This document shows, piece after piece, positions 9,198 to 17,989 of a stretch of 56,381 bases of DNA (within the stretch, counting starts at the first letter, position 1; every line of letters begins with the position of its first letter). The notes under the pieces are model-generated. The model did no database searches, had not been told where the DNA came from, and saw only the letters and a list, made by a program, of their open reading frames with translations. Position numbers and translations under genes: made by a program. The stretch comes from an uncultured Granulosicoccaceae bacterium (GTDB lineage: Bacteria > Pseudomonadota > Gammaproteobacteria > Granulosicoccales > Granulosicoccaceae), in NCBI GenBank assembly GCA_938035125.1, contig CALHNS010000018.1, forward strand, positions 1 through 56,381, given 5' to 3'.

Positions 9198-10916
9198 GTG
9201 GAGTTATCTGGCGGCGAAATACTAATTGAAGCTCTTAAAGAAGAGGGTGTAGACCATATCTTTGGGTACCCTGGCGGGGCTGTGCTGCACATCTACGATG
9301 CGCTGTACGAGCAAAATTCTATAAAACACATCCTTGTTCGACACGAACAAGGTGCAACCCACGCAGCCGATGGCTATGCTCGGGCAACCGGAAAGCCGGG
9401 TGTGGTGTTAGTAACATCAGGCCCCGGCGCCACCAACGCGGTAACGGGTATCGCCACCGCGTTCATGGATTCCATTCCCATGGTGATTATCTCTGGGCAG
9501 GTGCAAAGCCGGTTTATCGGTAGCGATGCGTTTCAAGAGGTTGATTGCATTGGCATAACACGTCCTTGTGTTAAGCATAATTTTTTAGTCGAATCTCTTG
9601 AATCCTTTGCTGAAACGATGAAGAAAGCTTTCCATGTAGCAACCACAGGGCGACCTGGCCCCGTTGTCGTGGACATTCCAAAAGACTTCACAACGCCTGG
9701 TGTTACCGTACCTTTCAATTACCCTAAGACGGTTGAAATGCGTTCTTACACGCCAGCGGTTGAAGGGCATCCAGGCCAAATAAGAAAGGCGGTTGATTTA
9801 ATTCTTTCGGCGAAGCGCCCCATGATTTATTCAGGCGGTGGCGTGGTTCTTGGCGATGCATCAGAGCACTTGACGCAATTTGCGCGCATGCTGAATTATC
9901 CAGTCACTAACACCCTAATGGGCTTAGGCGCTTATCCATCTACTGATAAGCAGTTTGTGGGAATGTTGGGCATGCACGGCACCTACGAAGCCAATATGGC
10001 AATGCACGATTGTGATGTGCTGATTGCCATTGGCGCACGCTTTGATGATCGAGTAACCGGAGAGCTGGAAAGTTTTTGCCCGCACGCAAAGATTGTGCAT
10101 GTGGATATTGATCCTGCGTCTATCTCTAAAAACGTAAAAGTTGATGTACCTATCGTGGGTAGCGTCTCGCAAGTACTGGGTGAGATGATCAAACTCATTG
10201 AAGCCACCGATAAGCGAGCCGACGCAGCAGCGCTTGACGATTGGTGGGCTCAGCTAAAAGGTTGGCAGTCGAAAGATTGCTTGGCATACGATAAATCTGA
10301 CGATGTCATCAAACCTCAATCGGTGCTTGAAGCCGTTTGGCGCATCACCAAAGGGGATGCTTACGTTACATCCGATGTCGGTCAGCACCAAATGTGGGTG
10401 GCGCAATATTATCCGTTTGATAAGCCGCGACGTTGGATCAATTCAGGTGGCCTTGGCACCATGGGTTTTGGGCTTCCTGCGGCCTTAGGTGTGCAGTTGG
10501 CGTTCCCTGATGAAACTGTTGTGTGTGTTACCGGTGAAGCCAGTGTGCAAATGTGCATACAAGAACTTTCCACCTGTTTGCAATACGGTACGCCGGTGAA
10601 AATCATTTGTTTGAATAACCGCTACATGGGCATGGTGCGTCAGTGGCAGGAATTCAGTTATGAAAGCCGTTATTCACATTCGTATATGGATGCCTTGCCC
10701 GACTTTGTGAAGCTGGCAGAAAGCTATGGTCATGTGGGGATGCGAATTGATAAGCCTGGCGATGTTGAATCTTCATTGAAAGAAGCTTTCGCAATGACTG
10801 ATCGGTTGGTGTTTATGGATTTCATTACCGATCAAACTGAGAACGTCTACCCCATGATTGAGGCGGGCAAGGGGCATCATGAAATGCGCTTGAAGCCTTC
10901 AAGGGAGCTAGCTTGA
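9198..10916 (+). CDS. ilvI: Acetolactate synthase large subunit
   Basis: This is the catalytic subunit of acetohydroxyacid synthase, the first shared step of valine, leucine and isoleucine synthesis; it condenses pyruvate with pyruvate or 2-oxobutyrate. The start is GTG with TTGAGGA nine bases upstream. The 572-residue protein shows the FGYPGG N-terminus, the catalytic glutamate in RHEQGA (E50), the FAD/central domain, and the ThDP segment. That segment reads VTGEAS instead of the textbook GDGS, with the usual LNN end; Glu at this position also occurs in other gammaproteobacteria as I remember them. The small subunit overlaps its stop. ilvC is not in this operon but ~35 kb away. Confidence 0.95.
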   Translation: MELSGGEILIEALKEEGVDHIFGYPGGAVLHIYDALYEQNSIKHILVRHEQGATHAADGYARATGKPGVVLVTSGPGATNAVTGIATAFMDSIPMVIISGQVQSRFIGSDAFQEVDCIGITRPCVKHNFLVESLESFAETMKKAFHVATTGRPGPVVVDIPKDFTTPGVTVPFNYPKTVEMRSYTPAVEGHPGQIRKAVDLILSAKRPMIYSGGGVVLGDASEHLTQFARMLNYPVTNTLMGLGAYPSTDKQFVGMLGMHGTYEANMAMHDCDVLIAIGARFDDRVTGELESFCPHAKIVHVDIDPASISKNVKVDVPIVGSVSQVLGEMIKLIEATDKRADAAALDDWWAQLKGWQSKDCLAYDKSDDVIKPQSVLEAVWRITKGDAYVTSDVGQHQMWVAQYYPFDKPRRWINSGGLGTMGFGLPAALGVQLAFPDETVVCVTGEASVQMCIQELSTCLQYGTPVKIICLNNRYMGMVRQWQEFSYESRYSHSYMDALPDFVKLAESYGHVGMRIDKPGDVESSLKEAFAMTDRLVFMDFITDQTENVYPMIEAGKGHHEMRLKPSRELA

Positions 10917-11407
10917 TGCGTCACGTTATTGCGGTATTACTTGAGAATGAAGCGGGTGCCTTATCGCGTGTTGCAGGGCTTTTCAGTGCCCGCGGATACA
11001 ATATCGAATCGTTAACGGTTGCTCCAACAAACGATCCAACGTTATCGCGCATCACCATCGTAACCACAGGCACTGAACGCGTGATTGAACAAATCATCAA
11101 ACAGTTGAACAAACTGGTTGAAGTGGTGCGTTTAACCGACTTGTCTGAAATTGCGTGCATTGAACGTGAAATCATGTTGGTGAAGGTACGCGCTGTAGAG
11201 CAAGGCCGAGAGGAAGTAAAACGGTTAACCGATATTTTCCGAGGCCGAATTCTTGATGTAACTGAAAACAGCTACGTTATTGAACTCACTGGGGATGATC
11301 AAAAAATCACAGCCTTTCTAAACGCTGTGGGCCAAGACAACCTCTTAGAAGTCGTGCGATCAGGTGCCACAGGCATTGCGCGCGGTGAAAAATCATTGAA
11401 GGTTTAA
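10916..11407 (+). CDS. ilvH: Acetolactate synthase small (regulatory) subunit
   Basis: The regulatory subunit of acetohydroxyacid synthase activates the large subunit and gives valine feedback inhibition. The ATG at 10916 overlaps the ilvI stop as TGATG; a TTG directly before it is a less likely start. At 163 residues it has the family's normal length. An N-terminal ACT domain (MRHVIAVLLENEAGALSRV, GLFSARGYNIESL) is followed by the C-terminal ACT-like domain with DITENSYVIE-type sequence. It is translationally coupled to ilvI. Confidence 0.95.
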   Translation: MRHVIAVLLENEAGALSRVAGLFSARGYNIESLTVAPTNDPTLSRITIVTTGTERVIEQIIKQLNKLVEVVRLTDLSEIACIEREIMLVKVRAVEQGREEVKRLTDIFRGRILDVTENSYVIELTGDDQKITAFLNAVGQDNLLEVVRSGATGIARGEKSLKV

Positions 11408-11428
11408 TACAAGGTTTAAAAATTAGTT

Positions 11429-12196
11429 GTGAGCGATAACTCAAACGATTCAATCAGCACAGTGAAACCGCGTGGACGAGGCATCTACTTGTTGCCTAAT
11501 CTGTTCACCACAAGCGCTTTGTTCGCGGGGTTTTACTCGCTTATTGCGGCTTACGAATCCAGTTTCGCTACCTCGGCTATCGCCATTTTGGTTGCCTTGG
11601 TACTGGACGGATTCGACGGCCGAGTTGCTCGAATGACCAATACCACCACAGCTTTTGGAGCAGAGTACGACAGCATGGCTGACATGGTGTCTTTTGGGGC
11701 AGCTCCTGCGTTTTTGATGTACAGCTGGTCTTTGTCTAGCTTGCCTGAAGAAACGTGGGGCCAGCTAGGTTGGGTGGTGTCATTTGTTTATTGCGCCTGT
11801 TGCGGTTTGCGGCTTGCTCGTTTCAACGTGGCCGTAGGCACAGCGGATAAACGATTTTTTCAAGGGTTGGCATGCCCTGCCGCGGCAACGGTGTTAGCAA
11901 GTTTTGTTTGGGTGAACATAAATTTTGGTAACAGTGGTGAGCAGATGGTTGTGCTGGTACTGATTGCTACATTGTTAGCCGGTGGATTGATGGTCAGTAA
12001 CTTTGCTTATTACAGCTTTAAAGACATGACAGCCAATAAGAAAGTACCGTTTGCCATGCTCTTAGCCTTACTGTTGCTATTCGTTACCACAGCCGTTGAT
12101 CCACCGAAAATGATTTTAATCGCCAGCAGTTGTTATGCGGCTTCCGGGCCTGCTTGGGCGTTAGTTAGCTGGTACAGAAAACGCCGAGCGCGTTAA
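11429..12196 (+). CDS. pssA: CDP-diacylglycerol-serine O-phosphatidyltransferase
   Basis: The enzyme makes phosphatidylserine from CDP-diacylglycerol and L-serine, the precursor of phosphatidylethanolamine, in the inner membrane. The start is GTG. The CDP-alcohol phosphotransferase motif DG-x2-AR-x8-G-x3-D-x3-D is complete (DGFDGRVAR...GAEYDSMAD, ~52-77). About six to eight membrane segments fill the 255 residues. It follows ilvH by 21 bp; ilvIH(C)-pssA order is common in gammaproteobacteria. This is the integral-membrane type, not the E. coli PLD-type PssA. Confidence 0.93.
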   Translation: MSDNSNDSISTVKPRGRGIYLLPNLFTTSALFAGFYSLIAAYESSFATSAIAILVALVLDGFDGRVARMTNTTTAFGAEYDSMADMVSFGAAPAFLMYSWSLSSLPEETWGQLGWVVSFVYCACCGLRLARFNVAVGTADKRFFQGLACPAAATVLASFVWVNINFGNSGEQMVVLVLIATLLAGGLMVSNFAYYSFKDMTANKKVPFAMLLALLLLFVTTAVDPPKMILIASSCYAASGPAWALVSWYRKRRAR

Positions 12197-12207
12197 TATT
12201 TCGAACC

Positions 12208-12690
12208 ATGCCTTACACGCCGCAACAAAAACACTATTTGGACGCGATGGGCATCGTGCCTTGGGTACTACGAAGTCATGCGTCTGTGCAGGATGCATCG
12301 GATTGCTCAGTGTTACTGGTTTTCGATGCCTCAGTAGGCGGTGCAGAAGATCTAGATGACACAGAGAATCGCTTGCTCTTAGACATGTTGGGCGCTATCC
12401 AGCTGCCAGAGTCTGACGTTGCTCGGCGTAGCGTTGGTTCTAATGGCTCTATAGATTTTATGGCTGAAGTTAAGCCTTTGATGACCCCAGCAGTTAAAGT
12501 CGTTTTAGTGGTTGTGAACAGCAACAGCGATGTGGTGGACGACGATGAGGCCTCATCTCGGTTATTAATGAATGACTTCGATATGCCTATTTGGCAGTTG
12601 CCACACCCAGGCTGGATTCAGCAAAAACCTGCACTCAAGCGGCGTGCATGGAATGTACTTAAAGCTGTGCGAAAACAGCTACAGGATTAG
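12208..12690 (+). CDS. HolD-like protein (putative DNA polymerase III psi subunit)
   Basis: The 160-residue protein is divergent and was not recognised from sequence alone. Its N-terminus (QKHYLDAMGIVPWVLR) resembles the E. coli psi N-terminus, where a helix binds chi and a short LGI-x-W-x-LR segment is conserved. Its C-terminus (HPGW...KRRAWNVLKAVRKQL) is helical like psi. The strongest support is position: E. coli has holD-rimI-yjjG-prfC, and here this gene precedes rimI by 8 bp and prfC follows. Psi links the clamp loader to chi and SSB. The middle region (Asp/Val-rich) has no motif I can name. Confidence 0.6.
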   Translation: MPYTPQQKHYLDAMGIVPWVLRSHASVQDASDCSVLLVFDASVGGAEDLDDTENRLLLDMLGAIQLPESDVARRSVGSNGSIDFMAEVKPLMTPAVKVVLVVVNSNSDVVDDDEASSRLLMNDFDMPIWQLPHPGWIQQKPALKRRAWNVLKAVRKQLQD

Positions 12691-12698
12691 TCACCTTC

Positions 12699-13151
12699 GT
12701 GAGCAAGGTTTATTTACGAGATATGTTGCCTGCTGATATTCCTGCAGTGGGAGAGGTTGAACGCCGCAACTATGCGGTGCCATGGAGTGATGGCATTTTC
12801 AATGATTGCTTAAAGGCAGGCTACAAAGGGTATGTGCTGTTTCAGAATGAGCAATTGATTGGTTATGCAGTTTTACAAATTGGCTACAAGGAATCGCACG
12901 TATTAAATATTTCAATCGATAAGGCAAGCCAAGGTAAAGGTTACGCTAGACGGTTACTTGCACTGATGGAGACGGTGTCGATAAAAGCCGATGCTGAAAT
13001 GATGTTTCTAGAAGTTCGACCATCAAATCCACGCGCAAGAGCGTTGTACGAGCGAAATGGATTTAATGAAATCAGTGTGCGCGAAAATTACTATGACACG
13101 CCCACTGGGCGAGAAGATGCGGTAGTCATGGCAAAGACTTTAGTGGCTTAA
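12699..13151 (+). CDS. rimI: Ribosomal protein S18-alanine N-acetyltransferase
   Basis: RimI acetylates the N-terminal alanine of ribosomal protein S18. The 150-residue product is a single GNAT domain: the LRDMLPADIPAVGEVE N-terminus, the acetyl-CoA loop Q-G-K-G-Y-A (about residues 77-82) and the LEVRPSNPRARALYERNGF strand-helix typical of RimI. The start is GTG, eight bases after the holD-like stop, in the same operon. Confidence 0.9.
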   Translation: MSKVYLRDMLPADIPAVGEVERRNYAVPWSDGIFNDCLKAGYKGYVLFQNEQLIGYAVLQIGYKESHVLNISIDKASQGKGYARRLLALMETVSIKADAEMMFLEVRPSNPRARALYERNGFNEISVRENYYDTPTGREDAVVMAKTLVA

Positions 13152-13207
13152 CCACTTTAGAACCCGTTGGTGCCACAATACAGTTCTAGCGTAGAGGCAA
13201 AAAATTC

Positions 13208-14803
13208 ATGAGTGACACCGCATTAATCGAGGAAGTGAGCAAACGTCGCACCTTTGCGATTATCTCTCACCCCGATGCCGGTAAAACCACGCTAACAGAA
13301 AAGCTACTTTTATTCGGAGGAGCCATTCAGTTAGCGGGCACAGTTAAAGGTCGAAAGGCTGCACGACATGCAACATCGGATTGGATGACAATGGAGCAAG
13401 AGCGTGGCATTTCAGTAACCTCATCGGTTATGCAGTTTCCCTATAAAGACTGCATTGTTAACTTACTAGACACGCCGGGTCACGAAGATTTTTCTGAGGA
13501 TACCTACCGTACGCTTACCGCTGTGGATTCTGCCTTAATGGTGATCGATGTGGCCAAAGGGGTTGAGGCTCGCACCAAGAAATTAATGGAAGTGTGCCGA
13601 CTAAGAACCACGCCTGTTATGACGTTCATCAATAAACTCGACCGTGAGGGCCGAGAACCGATTGACTTGATGGATGAAGTGGAAAAAGTATTGAACATTC
13701 GCTGCGCGCCCATCACTTGGCCCATAGGAATGGGCAAACGCTTCAAGGGTGTTTACCACTTACATAACGACACAGTGCATTTCTATTCCCCTTCACACGG
13801 CGGTAAAGTGCAGGAAGGGGAGGTGGTTAATGGGTTAGATAACCCCAAACTGGATGAAATTCTTGGCGATATGGCCACAGAGCTTCGTGAAGAAATTGAG
13901 TTGGTGCAAGGGGCTTGTAACCCATTTGATAAAGACGATTATCTGGCTGGCGATTTAACCCCTGTATTTTTCGGCTCTGCTATTAACAACTTTGGTGTTG
14001 CAGAACTACTGGATGATTTTGTAGATTACGCACCAGCACCTCAATCTCGTCCAACCGTTAGTCGGCAGGTGCAGCCAATCGAATCAAAATTCACAGGCTT
14101 TGCTTTTAAGATTCAAGCCAACATGGACCCTCAACATCGTGATCGCGTGGCCTTTGTGCGCATTTGTTCGGGTACTTACACCAAGGGGATGAAGGCTCGT
14201 CATGTTCGGCTGGGCAAAGAGGTGCGTTTTAACGATGCCTTAACCTTTCTTGCCAGCGATCGTGGGCATGTGGATGAGGCTTGGGCGGGCGATATTATTG
14301 GTTTGCACAATCACGGCACCATACGCATTGGCGATACCTTCACGGTGGGTGAAGAGCTTGCCTTCACCGGTATTCCCAATTTTGCTCCTGAGCTATTCAG
14401 ACGAGCCATTTTGAAAGATCCGTTAAAAATGAAAGCGTTGCAAAAAGGGCTTGAACAGCTTTGCGAAGAAGGCGCCACGCAACTGTTTCGGCCCATCAAC
14501 AACAATGATCAAATATTAGGCGCTGTGGGTGTGCTTCAATTTGAAGTGGTGGCTCAGCGGCTGCGTGATGAATACAAGGTGGAATGCCAGTTCGAGCCCA
14601 TCACCATTCAGCAAGCTCGGTGGATACGTTGCGAAGATGACAAAATGCTCACAGACTTTCGCAAAAAATTGGACGGAAATTTATCTTTCGATCATGCGGG
14701 TGAGTTGGTATACCTTGCGCCAACGCGCGTAAACCTCACCATGACTCAGGAGCGTTGGCCTGATGTTGAATTTTTGGCCACCCGTGAGCAAGTGTTTAAT
14801 TAG
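13208..14803 (+). CDS. prfC: Peptide chain release factor 3
   Basis: RF3 is a translational GTPase that removes RF1 and RF2 from the ribosome after peptide release. At 531 residues it has the normal length. Motifs: G1 [12 protein letters not shown] (~21-32), G3 DTPGHEDF (~88-95), G4 NKLDR (~142-146), and RF3-specific SVTSSVMQF (switch I) and FEVVAQRL near the C-terminus. The position after rimI fits the holD-rimI-prfC neighbourhood of gammaproteobacteria. Confidence 0.97.
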   Translation: MSDTALIEEVSKRRTFAIISHPDAGKTTLTEKLLLFGGAIQLAGTVKGRKAARHATSDWMTMEQERGISVTSSVMQFPYKDCIVNLLDTPGHEDFSEDTYRTLTAVDSALMVIDVAKGVEARTKKLMEVCRLRTTPVMTFINKLDREGREPIDLMDEVEKVLNIRCAPITWPIGMGKRFKGVYHLHNDTVHFYSPSHGGKVQEGEVVNGLDNPKLDEILGDMATELREEIELVQGACNPFDKDDYLAGDLTPVFFGSAINNFGVAELLDDFVDYAPAPQSRPTVSRQVQPIESKFTGFAFKIQANMDPQHRDRVAFVRICSGTYTKGMKARHVRLGKEVRFNDALTFLASDRGHVDEAWAGDIIGLHNHGTIRIGDTFTVGEELAFTGIPNFAPELFRRAILKDPLKMKALQKGLEQLCEEGATQLFRPINNNDQILGAVGVLQFEVVAQRLRDEYKVECQFEPITIQQARWIRCEDDKMLTDFRKKLDGNLSFDHAGELVYLAPTRVNLTMTQERWPDVEFLATREQVFN

Positions 14804-14962
14804 TCGTTAGTATTGTTTTATGCTATTTATTGTGACACCATCACTGTACTAAAAATGTGACAGCGCCTGGTTTGGAGGAGGGTTCCGACTTTTCCATTAA
14901 GTTCGGAACATAATCGTTAGTGCTTCGTATACAAATAAAACAACGAAGTGGCTTGCGACGGG

Positions 14963-15015
14963 TTGATTTCATCAGGTCGCCGAAGTCTTATGTCTTGACG
15001 GCCTGGTGAAATCAA
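14963..15015 (+). promoter_or_regulatory. Long hairpin covering the FNR translation start
   Basis: A 17-bp stem pairs 14963-14979 (TTGATTTCATCAGGTCG) with 14999-15015 (CGGCCTGGTGAAATCAA), with two G-U pairs and a 19-nt loop. The right arm contains the GTG (15006) and ends on the A of the ATG (15015). In mRNA it would bury the start site. It could be an RNA switch or a DNA operator; the sequence does not tell which. Confidence 0.6.
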
Positions 15016-16052
15016 TGCCCAATTTAATAAAAACCGATGTAGTCATCATTGGCACAGGCCCCATCGGTCTGTTTCAAACCTTCGAGTTAGGCTTGCATGG
15101 CCTGCAATGCCATTTGATCGATGCGTTGCCTGAACCCGGTGGCCAATGCATTGAGCTATACCCCGATAAGCCAATCTATGACATCCCAGCCATAAAAGAA
15201 TGCACTGGCGAAGAACTGGTGCAGCGCTTAATGGATCAAAGCGCCCCATTCAATCCGGTGTATCACTTAGATCAAACGGTTGATGCTTTAGAAAAACGCG
15301 GTGAGCAAGATTTTCTAGTGTCCACCTCGAAAGGGCAGCAGTTTGAATGTCGTGCCGTCATTGTTGCCGCCGGTGCAGGCTCTTTTACGCCAGTGCGGGT
15401 GCGCGTTCCTGACATCGATCAATTCGAAGGGGGGCAATTACTTTACCGCGTTCGTGATCCTAAACAGTTCGCTGGTAAACGCATAATCATTTTAGGTGGC
15501 GGTGACTCGGCCTTAGATTGGGCGCTAAGTTTGGTAGACATTGCCAGTGAACTTATTGTGGTGAATCGCACTGAACGTTTTCGCGCCGTGGAGTCAACCG
15601 TTGAAAAAGTTCAAGCCTTGGCCACTGAGGGGCGACTTGAATTGTTATTGGGTGCCGCTAAATCTTTCACAGAAGAGGGTGGCATATTAAAATCGCTAAC
15701 GTTTGAAATGCGCGATGAAGAGAAATCAATGCGCACGATAGAACTTGATAACTTATTAGTATTTTTTGGCTTATCGCCTAAGCTTGGCCCCATTGAAGAC
15801 TGGGGGCTTGACTTAGAGCGTAAAGCGATTTCAATCAGTACAGAAACATTTGAAACCAGCGTGCCTGGCATCTACGCTGTGGGTGATATCAATACCTACG
15901 TGGGTAAGAAAAAATTAATTCTCAGTGGGTTTCACGAAGCCGCGCTAGCGGGGTATGCCATAAAACAAGCGTTTAATCCTGATCAGAAAGTGTCTGTTCA
16001 ATACACCAGCACCGCACCTTCTCTTCATGAAAAGTTGGGTGTTAAGCACTAA
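15006..16052 (+). CDS. Ferredoxin-NADP reductase, thioredoxin-reductase-like type
   Basis: This is an FAD- and NADPH-binding flavoprotein of the YumC-like (type 2) ferredoxin-NADP reductase family, which moves electrons between NADPH and ferredoxin or flavodoxin. The FAD Rossmann motif is IGTGPIGLF (~15-23), followed by GGQCIELYP; the NADPH motif is ILGGGDSALDW (~163-173). The redox CxxC of thioredoxin reductase is absent, as expected for this family. The C-terminal GDINTYVGKKKLILSGFHEA is typical. The start is either GTG 15006 or ATG 15015; neither has a good ribosome binding site and both lie in a strong hairpin. It is alone in its orientation, and the next genes converge on it. Confidence 0.88.
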   Translation: MKSMPNLIKTDVVIIGTGPIGLFQTFELGLHGLQCHLIDALPEPGGQCIELYPDKPIYDIPAIKECTGEELVQRLMDQSAPFNPVYHLDQTVDALEKRGEQDFLVSTSKGQQFECRAVIVAAGAGSFTPVRVRVPDIDQFEGGQLLYRVRDPKQFAGKRIIILGGGDSALDWALSLVDIASELIVVNRTERFRAVESTVEKVQALATEGRLELLLGAAKSFTEEGGILKSLTFEMRDEEKSMRTIELDNLLVFFGLSPKLGPIEDWGLDLERKAISISTETFETSVPGIYAVGDINTYVGKKKLILSGFHEAALAGYAIKQAFNPDQKVSVQYTSTAPSLHEKLGVKH

Positions 16053-16093
16053 GTGGGCAAGCGGCCGTGAAATGCCGTTGTTTAAAAACGGTT

Positions 16094-16894
16094 TTATGGG
16101 TTTAAAAGATAAAACACATTTTCACGCCTCATCTCACTAATTTTCACCGGTCTACCCATAGTAACGTCGTACTGACTCAGGTTATCTGAACCGATGGTTA
16201 ATAAAACATCATTGGCTATTAACATGTCAGTGCAGCGATCATTTGGCAGCACAAACTGCAACGTGGGTTCGCGGGGATTATCTAAAGAAAACGTTTTGAT
16301 TCCTCCCTCACCATCACACACATGCAGTTGATCGCCATCAATTGTTAAGCCACGTGGGCCTTGCATTTCTACGGTATGAATTAATTGCGGGTTACTGGGG
16401 TCGCTGATATCCACTACATCCAACCGATCGGTGTCCCCTGTTGGGAACTGTGCTGGGTCACGGCTTAAGGTGACATAAGCAATATCACCTCGGGCAACCA
16501 CAGGATCAATTGCTGTTGCGTGAATGAATTCTCCAATCAATTGAGGATTGGCTCGATCAGAGTTATCTAAAATAAAGACGCCAGCATCTGCACCAACTAA
16601 TAAGTAATCCCCATAGGGGAAAAGAGTTTCAATGCCAAAGTCGAGCTGAACTGTCACCCAAGGTTCTGGATTGTTACCGTCTTCTATATTGAACAGCTGG
16701 ATTACGTTCCCGCTAATGGCATAAAGAAAGTTATCAACCAAAGCCATACGGGCTGTGGAACCGCGTTGCCCTTGGGGCTGCACTTGAATAGATGCAGAAT
16801 CTGCACCCGTGGAGGTTCCTGATTCGTTACAAGCGATAAGCGCAATTAACATAACGAATGAAGCAAAGACTTTACTGGTGTTTAAAAGGTTCAT
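16094..16894 (-). CDS. LVIVD-repeat lipoprotein
   Basis: The 266-residue protein has a lipoprotein signal peptide (lipobox IALIAC, Cys at about 22) followed by beta-propeller-like repeats of the LVIVD kind. Each contains a xDISDPSNPQ-like turn, for example LDVVDISDPSNPQLI and FILDNSDRANPQLI. Such repeats build surface or periplasmic propellers, and no enzymatic residues are apparent. The start overlaps the stop of the upstream membrane gene by 4 bp. The two proteins share the repeat type and probably act together in the envelope. Function unknown. Confidence 0.7.
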   Translation of the reverse strand: MNLLNTSKVFASFVMLIALIACNESGTSTGADSASIQVQPQGQRGSTARMALVDNFLYAISGNVIQLFNIEDGNNPEPWVTVQLDFGIETLFPYGDYLLVGADAGVFILDNSDRANPQLIGEFIHATAIDPVVARGDIAYVTLSRDPAQFPTGDTDRLDVVDISDPSNPQLIHTVEMQGPRGLTIDGDQLHVCDGEGGIKTFSLDNPREPTLQFVLPNDRCTDMLIANDVLLTIGSDNLSQYDVTMGRPVKISEMRRENVFYLLNP

Positions 16895-17889
16895 TCGTTA
16901 ACCTCATAAGCAATAACCACCCCTAGATTTCGATCAAGCTCAGAAGACATCAATCGTACGTTGTAGGGAATATTCTGGTTTGCATCCCAAGCAAATACAT
17001 CGGTTTGACGTGATACTTCTTGCACCGTATCGGGGTTGGATATATCCAGCGTAACCAGATCGATAAAGCTGTCTGCGTACAGCCGATTGCCACGAATCTC
17101 TATGTCTAAATTTCCAGGAATTTCTATAAAACGTAAAGGTTGTGGTTCAAAAGGATCGGAATTGTCAATCACGTGGATGCCGCGATTGCGTTCGTTGATG
17201 TACAAGGTATCTTCAAATACGTAAATTCGTCCGATGTCATCCATCGGTCGAACACCAGACAATCGAACCGAAGAGCGTAGGGTGCTGTATGACATATAAA
17301 TGGGTGATGCAATTTGCACTCGTTCAACGCAGTTACCATCGTTATCAAATCGTGCGCATTCTTCGTATCCGAAACCCCCTCCGTAGGAGGCTGCGCCAAA
17401 TACATAAAATACCGATAAGGTTGCCGCAGGAATTAATCGAGAGGCAAAAGATTGTGCTCGATTGTTTGCTGATGGCACCGTTTTGATCTGAGTGAGTATC
17501 AGCCACGCTATAGGAAGAGCCGAAAAAATTGCCAGCGTGTCCATGATGGTGGTTGTGCCCATTGCCCACTCTTGAACAACTAAGGACATAACGGCGGCAA
17601 CCCAACCTAAAGATGTAGCTTGTTTCGATGCACTACTCGCACGCAATGCAAAGCCTATTATTAAGGTTAGGCTAAGTGCATGTACAAAAGAGGGCAAACT
17701 ACCGCCCACAAACTCTACCCAAGCGGCATCATAGTGATATGCCCAAGGCGTTTGAAATGGACGCAGTTCGGGAGCACGAGCGATGAGGTAGTAAAGAAGG
17801 CCAATGCTTTGTAACCCAGCGGTGATTGTTAAAATCGGCCACCAGCTCTTAGCATAAGGCTTTGTTTGTTTATCCATATCGATGTTCAC
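16891..17889 (-). CDS. Membrane protein with C-terminal LVIVD repeats
   Basis: The 332-residue product has about five membrane segments in the first ~170 residues (starting with WWPILTITAGLQSIGLLYY). A periplasmic part with a short Cys-bracketed loop (C-x8-C near 178-187) and two or three LVIVD-like repeats follows (IHVIDNSDPFEPQ, LVTLDISNPDTVQ). It is the first gene of a two-gene operon and overlaps the lipoprotein gene. Two tandem 15-bp repeats sit just before its start. I do not recognise the membrane domain. Confidence 0.68.
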   Translation of the reverse strand: MNIDMDKQTKPYAKSWWPILTITAGLQSIGLLYYLIARAPELRPFQTPWAYHYDAAWVEFVGGSLPSFVHALSLTLIIGFALRASSASKQATSLGWVAAVMSLVVQEWAMGTTTIMDTLAIFSALPIAWLILTQIKTVPSANNRAQSFASRLIPAATLSVFYVFGAASYGGGFGYEECARFDNDGNCVERVQIASPIYMSYSTLRSSVRLSGVRPMDDIGRIYVFEDTLYINERNRGIHVIDNSDPFEPQPLRFIEIPGNLDIEIRGNRLYADSFIDLVTLDISNPDTVQEVSRQTDVFAWDANQNIPYNVRLMSSELDRNLGVVIAYEVNE

Positions 17890-17895
17890 TTCCGT

Positions 17896-17925
17896 TTTAA
17901 CGCGCCATTTTTTAACGCGCCATTT
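17896..17925. repeat. Tandem 15-bp direct repeat
   Basis: TTTAACGCGCCATTT occurs twice back to back, 7 bp upstream of the minus-strand membrane gene (start 17889). Direct repeats in this position may be an activator site or a chance duplication. Confidence 0.7.
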
Positions 17926-17989
17926 ATGAATAGCGTTACTACTATTGTTAGTCAGTTAACGCATTACTGAGATCAACGGACTCAAATCA

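Noticed and set aside
8945..9229. Plus-strand frame of 94 codons upstream of ilvI
   Set aside because: It runs into ilvI in another frame, lacks a ribosome binding site and has no leader-peptide character.
14830..14850. Third CRP-like site after prfC
   Set aside because: TGTGA is present but the second half-site does not fit at the six-base spacing.
14871..14909. Riboswitch or leader ORF between prfC and the reductase gene
   Set aside because: There is a GGAGGAGG and a GTTCCGA/TCGGAAC hairpin, but no start codon at a fitting distance and no known riboswitch pattern.
16070..16096. Terminator after the ferredoxin-NADP reductase gene
   Set aside because: CCGTT/AACGG with four Ts is a five-pair stem that overlaps the end of the opposite gene; too weak to list.
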